Assembly: GCA_035566535.1 (NCBI GenBank)
Contig: DATMRA010000121.1
Location: forward strand, 1-6,944
Direction of reading: 5' to 3'
Source of the DNA: JAFARE01 sp035566535
Lineage (GTDB): Bacteria; Chloroflexota; Dormibacteria; Aeolococcales; Aeolococcaceae
Length of the DNA stretch: 6,944 nt
Position numbers and translations under genes: made by a program. Shown piece after piece: positions 1 to 6,595 of this stretch (within the stretch, counting starts at the first letter, position 1; every line of letters starts with the position of its first letter). The notes beneath the pieces are model-generated. The model was not told the origin of the DNA, did no database searches, and was given only the letters and a program-made list of their open reading frames with translations.

Positions 1-1982
1 GAGAATCGCCACGGCGAGATGATCCGCTGCCGCCGGAAGGCAAACGCGAGGTAGACGGCGATCAGCGCCGCGCTGACCAGGATGAGCAGGATTGCGTTAG
101 AGACGAGGCCGGATGCGATGGTGGGTCCGACCTGCTGCACCTGCACGTCGGGCTGCCCATTTGCCGCCTTGGCGATCGTGAAGCGGCCGTCGAGCGCATG
201 GTCTATCTGCTGCACCCGGCTGATATCCGAAGGCAGCGTGGTGATGGCAAAACGGTTGCCGCTCTCCGCTTCCACCTTGGGGCGCAGGTCTGACGCGACG
301 CTGCTCACCACCTGCGCCACCTGAGCTTGTGTCGTCGGCGTGGTCAGGTGCGCATCGATGCGGTTGCCGCCCTGGAAGTCGATGCCCAGGTTGAAGCCCC
401 AGATGATGATCGCAAGGATTCCAGGGATGATGATCGCCAGCGAGCCGGCGAAGAACCAGTTGCGCGAGCGGACGATGTCGAAGCGCCCCTTGGGAGGATG
501 CGCCTCGTACTCGGTGTGGATCTGCGTGTACAGGCTCGGGTTGCGACCCGTCTTCCAGCGCAGCACCCAGGCGAAGAGGGACCGCGTGATCGTTATGGCG
601 GTGAAGAACGACACGAGCACGCCGATGCCCAGGGTGATCGCGAAGCCCTTGACAACCTCGGCTCCGAAGAGCCCGAGGACAAGGCAGGCGATGATGGTGG
701 ATATGTTGCTGTCACGAATGGCAGGAAAGGCGCGGCGAAACCCCGTCTCCACCGCCAGCGGCACGCTCTTGCCGTGGCGAAGTTCATCACGTGTTCGTTC
801 GAAGATCAGCACATTGGCGTCCACCGCCATGCCCACACTGAGCACGAAGCCCGCCAGACCCGCCAGGCTCAGGGTGAAGCCGAACAGCTTGAACAGCGCC
901 AGGACGATGGCTGCGTAAATGAGCAGCGCAATGGTCGCCAGGACACCGGGAAATCGGTAGTACCCGATCATGAAGATGACCACGATCAGGAGCCCGACCG
1001 CGCCCGCGATGATGCTCGACTGCACTGTCGCCGAACCCAGCGTGGCGCTGACCTCGGTGGTCTGGACCACGCCGATCTCCGCGGGGAGGGCGCCCGCGCT
1101 GATCTGATTGGATAGCAACTGCGCCGTGTCCGACGTGAAGTTGCCCGTGATCTGCGTCATGTTGCTCTGTCCGCCACCTGTGACCACCGGTGCCGTGATC
1201 ACGCGGTTGTCGAGGAAGATCGCGATCTGTGCCTGGGGTGGAGGCGCCGTTGGGCTCGCCGAATACGCTGCGTAGGCCGCTGTCGTGATCTTCGACCACT
1301 CCGATGCGCCATGGCCGTTGAAGTTGATGACGACGCTGATCTGCCCCGTCGTCGAATCCGTGCCCACGTCCGCGGAGGTGACGTCACTGGCGTCGATGTT
1401 CGTGTCGATCTTCCAGTGGTATCCCGTCGGATAGTCGAGTGGGTTGGCGAACTGGGTCGGGTCGTAGAGATTCTGCTGATCGGCGATGAACGCTGGGTCG
1501 CTCGGGTTGGGTGTGCCCTGCACCGGCAGCGCGAAGTGCAGCTTGGCGGTTGTCCCGACCGCGCTCCGTGCCTGGTCCAGTGTCACGCCCGGCAGCTGTA
1601 CGAGGATCTGGTCTGAGCCCTGCGCCTGCACAACAGCCTCGGATACGCCGAGCGAGTTCACACGCTGGCGCAGGATCGGCAGCGTCGCCTGCTGCGCAGC
1701 GCTGACGCTGGCTCCATTCGGCGGTCCGTTGCGGCAGTTCGCGCCGGGAGGATCGTTGTTGCCCCGGCAGATGGCGATAACCAGCTCTGTGCCGCCCTGC
1801 AGGTCGAGGCCCTTATGCAGGTAGATCGGGTGTCCGGCGATGTTCGGCGTGGACGTCAGCACCGTGCCGAGTGGCTGGTGCACAACGAGATATCGGTAGA
1901 TGAGGCTGTAGCCATCGACGAACAGCGCCCCGACCACGATCAGGGCGACGATGCCCAGGCGAAAGCGGGTGATCCGGAACAC
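1..1982 (-). CDS. secDF: Fused SecD-SecF protein translocase subunit, 3' end outside window
   Basis: The product is an inner-membrane partner of SecYEG that uses the proton gradient to pull exported proteins across the membrane. One open frame of 660 codons runs from GTG at 1982 to the left edge with no stop. Predicted TM1 is at residues 9-27. The SecD signature GLDLQGG is at 58-64, the P1 region reads FLDNRVITAPVV at 256-267, and TM2-TM6 lie at about 322-470. GMAVDANVLIFERTRDE at 384-400 carries D388, equivalent to the proton-path aspartate (D519 in E. coli SecD, D340 in Thermus SecDF). After a linker, SecF begins with a TM at about 510-530, GIDFQGG at 533-539, and QQVGPTIASGL at 616-626 leading into the next TM. 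The remaining SecF helices are off the window. The tgt stop is in frame 9 bases upstream, so GTG 1982 is the earliest possible start. No Shine-Dalgarno is close, so translation is probably coupled to tgt. Fusion of SecD and SecF is known, for example in Bacillus. Separate genes are ruled out here by the continuous frame. Confidence 0.95.
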   Translation of the reverse strand, partial: MFRITRFRLGIVALIVVGALFVDGYSLIYRYLVVHQPLGTVLTSTPNIAGHPIYLHKGLDLQGGTELVIAICRGNNDPPGANCRNGPPNGASVSAAQQATLPILRQRVNSLGVSEAVVQAQGSDQILVQLPGVTLDQARSAVGTTAKLHFALPVQGTPNPSDPAFIADQQNLYDPTQFANPLDYPTGYHWKIDTNIDASDVTSADVGTDSTTGQISVVINFNGHGASEWSKITTAAYAAYSASPTAPPPQAQIAIFLDNRVITAPVVTGGGQSNMTQITGNFTSDTAQLLSNQISAGALPAEIGVVQTTEVSATLGSATVQSSIIAGAVGLLIVVIFMIGYYRFPGVLATIALLIYAAIVLALFKLFGFTLSLAGLAGFVLSVGMAVDANVLIFERTRDELRHGKSVPLAVETGFRRAFPAIRDSNISTIIACLVLGLFGAEVVKGFAITLGIGVLVSFFTAITITRSLFAWVLRWKTGRNPSLYTQIHTEYEAHPPKGRFDIVRSRNWFFAGSLAIIIPGILAIIIWGFNLGIDFQGGNRIDAHLTTPTTQAQVAQVVSSVASDLRPKVEAESGNRFAITTLPSDISRVQQIDHALDGRFTIAKAANGQPDVQVQQVGPTIASGLVSNAILLILVSAALIAVYLAFAFRRQRIISPWRF

Positions 1983-1991
1983 GGGGCCAGT

Positions 1992-3113
1992 TTAGCCGGG
2001 GGCCAGGCTCACCTGGCCTTCCAGACGTCCCTCTACGGATGCCCTCAGCCGCGCAAACGTGCCCTCGCAAATTGCGTCCCGCGCCGCGTCCATGAGGCGG
2101 GCGAGGTGTGTGACGTTGTGGATGCTCACCAGGCGGTGGGCAAGGATCTCATGCGCCTGAAACAGGTGGCGGAGGTATGCGCGCGAGAAGCGCGAGCAGG
2201 CTGGACAGCTGCACTCATCGTCCAGGGGCCGCACGTCATCGCGATAGGCCGCGTTGCGCAATGAGATGCGGCCGTGCGGTGTGAGGGCGGTGCCGTTGCG
2301 CGCCAACCGCGTGGGCACCACGCAGTCGAACATGTCCACTCCCAGTGACACCATGGCCAGCAGCTCGGCGTCGGTTCCCAACCCCATGAAATAGCGCGGC
2401 CGGTCGGCCGGTAGCTCCGATATCGCCGCCTCCGCCAGCGTGAGCATCGCGTCGAGTGGCTCGCCGACGGAGAGCCCCCCGATGGCGTTGCCATCGAAGT
2501 CGAGGCCTGCGATTCGCGCTGCGGATTCGCGCCGCGCTTGTTCGTCGAAGCCTCCCTGCGTGATGCCGAACAGCAGCCGCCCGCCGCCGGGGTGCACCTC
2601 GCGGCAGCGCTCAGCCCACAGGTGTGTGCGCTCGGTTGCCGCGGCGGTCGCCGCCGGATCACTCCCCCACTCCACCGGATGATCCAGGCACATGATGATG
2701 TCCGCGCCGAGGCGTGCCTGCAGGGCAATGGCGTCCTCGGGCGTGACGCGCAATCGCGAGCCGTCATACGGCGACACGAAGACGGCGCCGTCGTCATCCA
2801 CCGATGCCGCGCCCGCGAGCGTGATCAACTGGTAGCCACCGCTGTCGGTCAGGATCGCGCCGTCCCATCCCATGAAGCGGTGGAGCCCTCCGGCTCGCTC
2901 GATCACGTCGACCCCGGGACGGAGCGCGAGGTGGTACGCGTTGCACAGCAGGACGTCGACTCCACACGCCGCAACCTCGTCTGGGTGCAGCGCTTTGACG
3001 GTTGCGTGCGTGCCCACTGGCATGAACGCCGGAACCTGCACCGGACCATGCGCTGTGACGAGTGTGCCGGTCCGCGCCGCTCCGTCGACCGCGTCGATGC
3101 TGAGCCCGCTCAC
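1992..3113 (-). CDS. tgt: Queuine/preQ1 tRNA-guanine transglycosylase
   Basis: This enzyme exchanges guanine 34 of tRNAs with GUN anticodons for preQ1, the first tRNA-level step of queuosine synthesis. The 373-residue product has the usual bacterial length. LTDSGGYQ at 88-95 supplies catalytic D90. GITQGG is at 183-188 and IGGLSVGE at 211-218. DMFDCVVPTR at 260-269 carries the nucleophile, probably D263. The zinc site is C301-x-C303-xx-C306-x25-H332, exactly the family spacing. The start was set at GTG 3113, whose GTGA overlaps the queA stop and which has GGAG nine bases upstream. A frame open to 3362 would add 83 residues inside queA that match nothing in the family. One oddity is the base-recognition motif: LDHP at 143-146 replaces the usual DEC, although D144 is kept. 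The adjacent queA argues that preQ1, not salvaged queuine, is the substrate. Confidence 0.96.
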   Translation of the reverse strand: MSGLSIDAVDGAARTGTLVTAHGPVQVPAFMPVGTHATVKALHPDEVAACGVDVLLCNAYHLALRPGVDVIERAGGLHRFMGWDGAILTDSGGYQLITLAGAASVDDDGAVFVSPYDGSRLRVTPEDAIALQARLGADIIMCLDHPVEWGSDPAATAAATERTHLWAERCREVHPGGGRLLFGITQGGFDEQARRESAARIAGLDFDGNAIGGLSVGEPLDAMLTLAEAAISELPADRPRYFMGLGTDAELLAMVSLGVDMFDCVVPTRLARNGTALTPHGRISLRNAAYRDDVRPLDDECSCPACSRFSRAYLRHLFQAHEILAHRLVSIHNVTHLARLMDAARDAICEGTFARLRASVEGRLEGQVSLAPG

Positions 3114-4174
3114 CGGTTCGCGCTCCAGCACAGCATGCAGTCGCCGAACGAGAGGAACCGGTAGCCGTTCCGGAGTGCGTGCTCGTAGGCGTCCCGCCAT
3201 GCGTCCATCCCGATCAGCGATGCGAGCAGCACGAGGAGCGATGAGCGCGGCTGGTGGAAGTTGGTCAGCAGGCCGTCGACGGCGCGAAAACGATGGCCGG
3301 GCTGGATGAACAGCCTGGTCGTGCCGCTGCCGGCCTTGACCGTCCCGTCTTCCTCTGCGCACGTTTCGAGCACGCGCGTTACGGTGGTACCGACAGCCAC
3401 GACGCGTCCGCCGGCCTGGCGTGTGCGCCGGATCGCGGCCGCCGTCGCCTCGGGTAAGTCGAACGCCTCGGCATGCATCTCATGCGCCTCGACCCGGCGC
3501 GTGCGGATGGGCGCAAACGTTGCGAGGCCCACCTGCAGGCGCACCGTGCTCCAGCCGATGCCGCGTTCGCGCAACCCGTTCAGCACCGCGTCGGTGAAAT
3601 GCAGCCCGGCCGTCGGCGCCGCCGCCGAAGCGGCGGGGCCCGTCGCATACGTCGTCTGATACCGCTCAGGCTCGTCGAGCCGTCGGTGGATGTACGGAGG
3701 CAACGGCGCGACTCCCGTGCGCTCGATGGCTGCATCGACGTCATCCGCATGGAAACGAACGATGCGCCCGCCAGCGTGCTCGCCGGACTCGGCGATGACC
3801 GTCGCCTGCAACTCGCCGCCGAGCGTCACGCGACTGCCCGCCGGGAGATGCCGCGATGGGCGCGCCAGACAGAGATAGTCGCCGTCCTCGCGACGCTCGA
3901 CCGCCAGCAGCTCGACGGCGCGACCACCGTTGACGCGTCCATGCAACCGCGCATGTCGGACCCGCGTCTCGTTCGCGACGAGCAGGTCACCCGGTTGGAG
4001 GAGCGACGGGAGATCGGTGAATCGATGATCACTGACCGCACCGTCCTGCCCGACGAGCAGCAACCGCGACGCGTCCCGCTCCGCCAGCGGCTCTTGAGCG
4101 ATCCGGTCTGCCGGTAGCGGGTAGTCGAACGCGCTGGTGAGCAGCGGCTCAGCTCTGGTCGATTCGAGGGTCAC
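3110..4174 (-). CDS. queA: S-adenosylmethionine:tRNA ribosyltransferase-isomerase
   Basis: QueA transfers and isomerises the ribosyl group of S-adenosylmethionine onto preQ1 in tRNA, giving epoxyqueuosine. It acts directly after Tgt. The 354-residue length is normal for the family. Motifs in order are FDYPLPADRIAQ at 16-27, the conserved AAPTAGLHFT at 185-194, VGTTVTRVLE at 261-270, TNFHQPRSSLLVL at 304-316 and YRFLSFGD at 338-345. The start is GTG at 4174. An in-frame TGA lies at 4192-4190, so no longer reading is possible, and the next plausible start codons would cut into the conserved N-terminus. There is no purine-rich ribosome site before the GTG. Instead the start codon sits in an inverted repeat (4171-4201), so initiation may be weak or controlled. 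The 3' end overlaps tgt by four bases (GTGA). The final epoxyqueuosine reductase step (QueG or QueH) is not encoded here. Confidence 0.96.
   Translation of the reverse strand: MTLESTRAEPLLTSAFDYPLPADRIAQEPLAERDASRLLLVGQDGAVSDHRFTDLPSLLQPGDLLVANETRVRHARLHGRVNGGRAVELLAVERREDGDYLCLARPSRHLPAGSRVTLGGELQATVIAESGEHAGGRIVRFHADDVDAAIERTGVAPLPPYIHRRLDEPERYQTTYATGPAASAAAPTAGLHFTDAVLNGLRERGIGWSTVRLQVGLATFAPIRTRRVEAHEMHAEAFDLPEATAAAIRRTRQAGGRVVAVGTTVTRVLETCAEEDGTVKAGSGTTRLFIQPGHRFRAVDGLLTNFHQPRSSLLVLLASLIGMDAWRDAYEHALRNGYRFLSFGDCMLCWSANR
3123..3126 (-). promoter_or_regulatory. Ribosome binding site of tgt, within the end of queA
   Basis: GGAG stands nine bases before GTG 3113, within the last codons of queA. 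It decides the tgt start at the GTGA overlap rather than further upstream, and it gives tgt its own ribosome entry despite the overlap. Confidence 0.65.
3619..3636 (-). repeat. UUCG-capped hairpin inside the queA coding region
   Basis: In the queA message CCGCCGC-UUCG-GCGGCGG forms a seven-pair all-GC stem closed by the very stable C(UUCG)G tetraloop. It encodes the alanine-rich start of the conserved AAPTAGLHF segment, so codon choice could produce it by chance. No regulatory role is shown. Confidence 0.4.
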
Positions 4175-4201
4175 GCCGCTGATGATGCGTCAGCCGCGTG
4201 A
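4171..4201 (-). promoter_or_regulatory. Inverted repeat occluding the queA start codon
   Basis: The minus strand reads TCACGCGGCTGA, a 7-base loop, then TCAGCGGCGTGA. The 12-base arms are complementary except for one G·G pair, giving 6 + 5 base pairs around a single mismatch. The queA GTG (4174-4172) lies in the outer stem. No Shine-Dalgarno precedes it. In RNA this would hide the start codon. In DNA it could be an operator for a dimeric regulator. The dyad is directly visible; its function is inferred. Confidence 0.45.
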
Positions 4202-4235
4202 GTGCGCTGGCCGCCGGCCGTGGAGGGCGTCATGA

Positions 4236-4257
4236 GGCCGCGGTGGCCCCCGCGGCC
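4236..4257. repeat. Perfect 8-base inverted repeat, strong GC hairpin
   Basis: GGCCGCGG and CCGCGGCC flank a six-base loop about 100 bases after ruvB. All stem pairs are G-C. There is no following T-run on either strand, so a standard intrinsic terminator is not supported. It could still act as a terminator of the T-less kind, as a processing or stability element, or arise from GC-rich composition. Confidence 0.5.
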
Positions 4258-4273
4258 GAATGGAGCGGCAGCG

Positions 4274-4290
4274 GACGCCGACGAGGCGTC
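4274..4290. repeat. Short inverted repeat in the ruvB-queA gap
   Basis: Perfect six-base arms GACGCC and GGCGTC enclose a five-base loop. Alone it is weak evidence. It matters only because it is one of several dyads packed into this gap. Confidence 0.35.
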
Positions 4291-4360
4291 AGCGCAGCGG
4301 CAACCGAAACGGCCGGTGGACAGGGCACTAACGCGGCGCAACGCTGATCCAACGGGGTGA

Positions 4361-5407
4361 TTACGAATGGAACAGATCTGGCTGCGGGTCACCAGCGCCG
4401 GGCGCGCCCACGGGTACCGGCAGACCGAGATGCTCATAGGCGGCCGCGGTGGCGAGGCGGCCGCGCGGGGTTCTTGCGAGGAGCCCGATTCGGATCAGGA
4501 AGGGTTCGACGATGTCCTCGATGGTGTCGGGATCCTCCTGCACGCTGACCGCGATGGTCTGCACGCCGACGGGGTGGCCGCGGAGCGTGCCGGTCAGCAC
4601 CGCGAGTACGCGGCGGTCGAGCTCGTCGAGGCCCAGCTCGTCGATGCCGAGCACGTCGAGTGCGGCTGACGCTACGGCTGAGTCGATGTGGCCGCCGGCA
4701 CGCACCTGCGCATAGTCGCGCGCCCTGCGGAGCAGACGGTTCGCGATTCGTGGCGTGCCGCGGGCGCGGCGGGCGAGCAGTGTTGCGCCGGCTGCGTCGA
4801 TATCGACGCCGAGCAGTCGCGCCGAACGATTGATGATCGACACCAACTCGTCGGCTTCGTAGAAGTCGAGGCGGAACGTGACCCCGAAACGGTCGCGCAG
4901 CGGGCCACCGAGTGCGCCCGCCCGAGTCGTGGCGCCGATGACCGTGAACCTGCTCAGGGACAGACGCAGCGTCTGGGCGCCGGCGCCTTTGCCCGCGACG
5001 AAGTCGAAGGCAAGGTCCTCCATGGCGGGGTACAGCGCCTCTTCGACAGCTCGGTTGAGACGGTGCACCTCGTCGATGAAGAAGACATCGCGGTCTTCAA
5101 GGCTGGTCAGGATCGACGCGAGCATGCCCTGGTGTTCCAGCGCAGGCCCGCTGGTGAGCCGCGCATTGACACCCATTTCGTTGGCGATGATCTGGGCGAG
5201 CGTGGTCTTGCCCAGGCCAGGCGGTCCATGAAGGAGGACGTGGTCCAGAGCCTCGCCGCGCTGCGTGGCGGCTTCGACAAGGATGCGCACCTGCTCGTGC
5301 ACCCCAGGCTGACCGACGAACTCCTCAAGCCGCTTGGGACGCAGGGCGACGTCGCTTGCCTGTTCCTCTTCAAGAACACCGGCGGCGACCGCACGCTCGT
5401 CGGTCAT
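4361..5407 (-). CDS. ruvB: Holliday junction branch migration ATPase RuvB
   Basis: RuvB is the AAA+ motor that drives branch migration of Holliday junctions as hexameric rings loaded by RuvA. The 348-residue product shows LRPKRLEEFVGQ at 22-33, Walker A GPPGLGKTT at 61-69 and Walker B FIDEVHR at 110-116. Sensor 1, GATTRAG, is at 158-164. GPLRDRFG at 168-175 holds the likely arginine finger, and the sensor 2 region GTPRIANRLLRR is at 217-228. A C-terminal winged-helix DNA-binding domain follows from about 260, with EPFLIRIGLLARTPRGR at 301-317. The winged helix reads GHPVG where GGGPVG is common, a minor variation. The ATG start overlaps the ruvA stop as ATGA, so translation is probably coupled. 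All catalytic motifs are intact and the family assignment is not in doubt. The stop at 4363-4361 is followed by the only large gap in the window. Confidence 0.98.
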   Translation of the reverse strand: MTDERAVAAGVLEEEQASDVALRPKRLEEFVGQPGVHEQVRILVEAATQRGEALDHVLLHGPPGLGKTTLAQIIANEMGVNARLTSGPALEHQGMLASILTSLEDRDVFFIDEVHRLNRAVEEALYPAMEDLAFDFVAGKGAGAQTLRLSLSRFTVIGATTRAGALGGPLRDRFGVTFRLDFYEADELVSIINRSARLLGVDIDAAGATLLARRARGTPRIANRLLRRARDYAQVRAGGHIDSAVASAALDVLGIDELGLDELDRRVLAVLTGTLRGHPVGVQTIAVSVQEDPDTIEDIVEPFLIRIGLLARTPRGRLATAAAYEHLGLPVPVGAPGAGDPQPDLFHS

Positions 5408-6018
5408 CGCGTACTGCCCGCGCTGTCCAGTTGACGCAGCGCCCGGCCCACAAGCGCGGCGACGTCGTGATCGTCCGCTGAAGCCGACACCGCAGAGATT
5501 GCAGAGCGAGCCTCCGATTCGCGGAACCCGAGCCCGACAAGCCCGGCCACCGCGGCGGATACAGCTGCGTGCTCCGACTGCGGCGCAGCGACTGGTTCGC
5601 CGAGCACGGCCAGCTCATCGAGCTTGTCGCGCAGCTCGAGGACCACGCGCTCCGCGGTTTTGGGGCCGATACCCGGCACCGTCGCCACAAGCGCCGCGTC
5701 GCCACTGCGAATGGCGCGCACCATGATCGGAAGTTCGGAGCGGCCGAGTATGCCCAACGCTGCCTTCGGACCGATGCGCTCGACGCTGATCAGCAGCTGG
5801 AACAAGCGCAGCTCGTCGCGGCTGAGGAATCCATACAGCCGGATCGCATCGTCGGTCACGCTCGTGTGGACGTGCAGACGTACCTCCGCGTCGCGCCGCT
5901 CATGCAATGCGGCGAGCGTGCGCAGGTGACAGAACACCAGGTAGCCGACGCCGCCCGTGTCGATCACAACGTGGTCGCTGTCGGAATCGACAATGCGCCC
6001 GCGAACCATCGCGATCAT
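5404..6018 (-). CDS. ruvA: Holliday junction DNA-binding subunit RuvA
   Basis: RuvA is the tetrameric protein that holds a Holliday junction in square-planar form and recruits RuvB. The 204-residue product has the three usual parts. The N-terminal OB fold (1-62) opens with MIAMVRGRIV and has DD at 56-57 as the acidic pin. The central domain has two helix-hairpin-helix motifs, VERIGPKAALGIL at 79-91 and VPGIGPKTAERVV at 114-126. A flexible linker leads to the RuvB-binding domain III at about 150-200. The ATG at 6018 overlaps the ruvC stop as ATGA and aligns with the standard MI- start of the family. The frame is open upstream to 6150, but those 44 residues lie inside ruvC and are basic and low in similarity, so I exclude them. 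AGGG at 6033-6030 is a weak, somewhat distant ribosome site, so coupling to ruvC is likely. Confidence 0.97.
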   Translation of the reverse strand: MIAMVRGRIVDSDSDHVVIDTGGVGYLVFCHLRTLAALHERRDAEVRLHVHTSVTDDAIRLYGFLSRDELRLFQLLISVERIGPKAALGILGRSELPIMVRAIRSGDAALVATVPGIGPKTAERVVLELRDKLDELAVLGEPVAAPQSEHAAVSAAVAGLVGLGFRESEARSAISAVSASADDHDVAALVGRALRQLDSAGSTR

Positions 6019-6575
6019 CTGACCATCGACCCTAATCTCGCGCGGGCCTGGGCGACCGCCTGCTCCAGCCGCGTCGGGCGCTGCAAGCCACTCTTCGCCA
6101 GGCGAGCGCCGAGGGCACCGCGATGGTGATGACAGATGGCGACTGCGCATGCGTCCGCGACGTCATCTGAGGTCGTCTCGAGGCCCAGGAGCTGCTGTGT
6201 CATCCGCGCCACCTGTGGCTTGCGGGCACCGCCGTAGCCACACACGGCTTCCTTCACCTGAGTCGGCGTGTATTGCGCGACAAGAAGATGACTGCGACCG
6301 AGCGCGCACAGGATCACGCCCCGCGCTTCACTGACTCGCATGGCCGTGCGCCGGTTTGTCGAGAGGAACAGCAACTCGAGCGCTGCGACCTCGGGACGCA
6401 GCGTCGCCACCGCGTCCATCACCAAATCGAAAAGGTTTGACAGGCGGGCCGCTTCACTCGTCTGAGGGAGCGTGTCGAGTCGCGCGGCGCTGACCAGCGT
6501 GAGGTTGTTGGGCGCACCGTCAACCAGCGCGATTCCCGTGCGCCCCAGCCCGGGGTCGATGCCCAGGACTCGCAC
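6015..6575 (-). CDS. ruvC: Holliday junction resolvase RuvC
   Basis: RuvC is the dimeric RNase H-fold endonuclease that cuts Holliday junctions held by RuvAB. The 186-residue product begins VRVLGIDPGLG, placing catalytic D7. The second acidic residue is E67 in AALELLF, followed by the conserved STN. The last two are D138 and D141 in DDVADACAVAICHH, so the D-E-D-D metal site is complete. SEARGVILCA at 82-91 is also typical. The start is GTG at 6575, with a good GAGGG ribosome site seven bases upstream. It lies 20 bases after the yebC stop, and its own stop overlaps the ruvA start. The C-terminus, from about residue 155, is a short basic tail not conserved in the family. Confidence 0.97.
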   Translation of the reverse strand: MRVLGIDPGLGRTGIALVDGAPNNLTLVSAARLDTLPQTSEAARLSNLFDLVMDAVATLRPEVAALELLFLSTNRRTAMRVSEARGVILCALGRSHLLVAQYTPTQVKEAVCGYGGARKPQVARMTQQLLGLETTSDDVADACAVAICHHHRGALGARLAKSGLQRPTRLEQAVAQARARLGSMVR

Positions 6576-6582
6576 TACCGAG

Positions 6583-6587
6583 CCCTC
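6583..6587 (-). promoter_or_regulatory. Ribosome binding site of ruvC
   Basis: GAGGG lies seven bases before the GTG start at 6575, inside the 20-base yebC-ruvC spacer. It supports the GTG as the true start of ruvC and is one of only two clear Shine-Dalgarno sequences in the window. Confidence 0.7.
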
Positions 6588-6595
6588 ACGACGCG

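Larger units (their letters stand above)
4175..4360. other. ruvB-queA intergenic gap with several inverted repeats
   Basis: This 186-base stretch is the only long non-coding interval. On the minus strand it holds, in order, a GACGCC/GGCGTC hairpin (4290-4274), a perfect 8-base-arm hairpin (4257-4236), a small GGCC/GGCC dyad (4219-4209) and the long dyad over the queA start (4201-4171). I see no convincing -35/-10 pair on either strand and no T-tract after any hairpin. A frame of 88 codons crosses the gap but begins inside ruvB and looks like chance. The gap probably separates a ruv transcription unit from a queA-tgt-secDF unit, or forms a structured leader for queA. Confidence 0.6.

Noticed and set aside
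327..1115. Plus-strand open frame of 262 codons opposite secDF
   Set aside because: The translation is Arg/Asp/Glu-rich with no domain, and the opposite strand is clearly SecDF. It is an antisense shadow.
3114..3362. N-terminal extension of tgt upstream of GTG 3113
   Set aside because: The 83 extra residues are Arg-rich, lie within queA, and precede a start with a proper ribosome site and normal Tgt length.
4175..4360. preQ1 riboswitch before queA
   Set aside because: The gap is very GC-rich and lacks the short hairpin with an A-rich tail of preQ1-I, and I cannot fit the other preQ1 classes. The genes suggest the idea but the sequence does not.
4171..4437. Minus-strand frame of 88 codons filling the ruvB-queA gap, ending in a GTGA overlap with queA
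   Set aside because: It begins 77 bases inside ruvB, has no ribosome site, is low-complexity Ser/Ala/Arg, matches no family I know, and lies over the inverted repeats. A chance open frame at this GC content is more likely, though a leader peptide cannot be excluded.
4440..4469. Direct repeat of GGCGGCCGCG near the ruvB 3' end
   Set aside because: It lies in coding sequence for the conserved TPRGRLATAAAY region, where Ala and Arg codons account for it.
4688..5434. Plus-strand open frame of 248 codons opposite ruvB
   Set aside because: It mirrors the ruvB frame, has no recognisable motif and no gene context, and is explained by codon bias of the real gene.
6019..6150. N-terminal extension of ruvA upstream of ATG 6018
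   Set aside because: The extra 44 residues lie within ruvC, and RuvA proteins begin at the MI- motif encoded at 6018.
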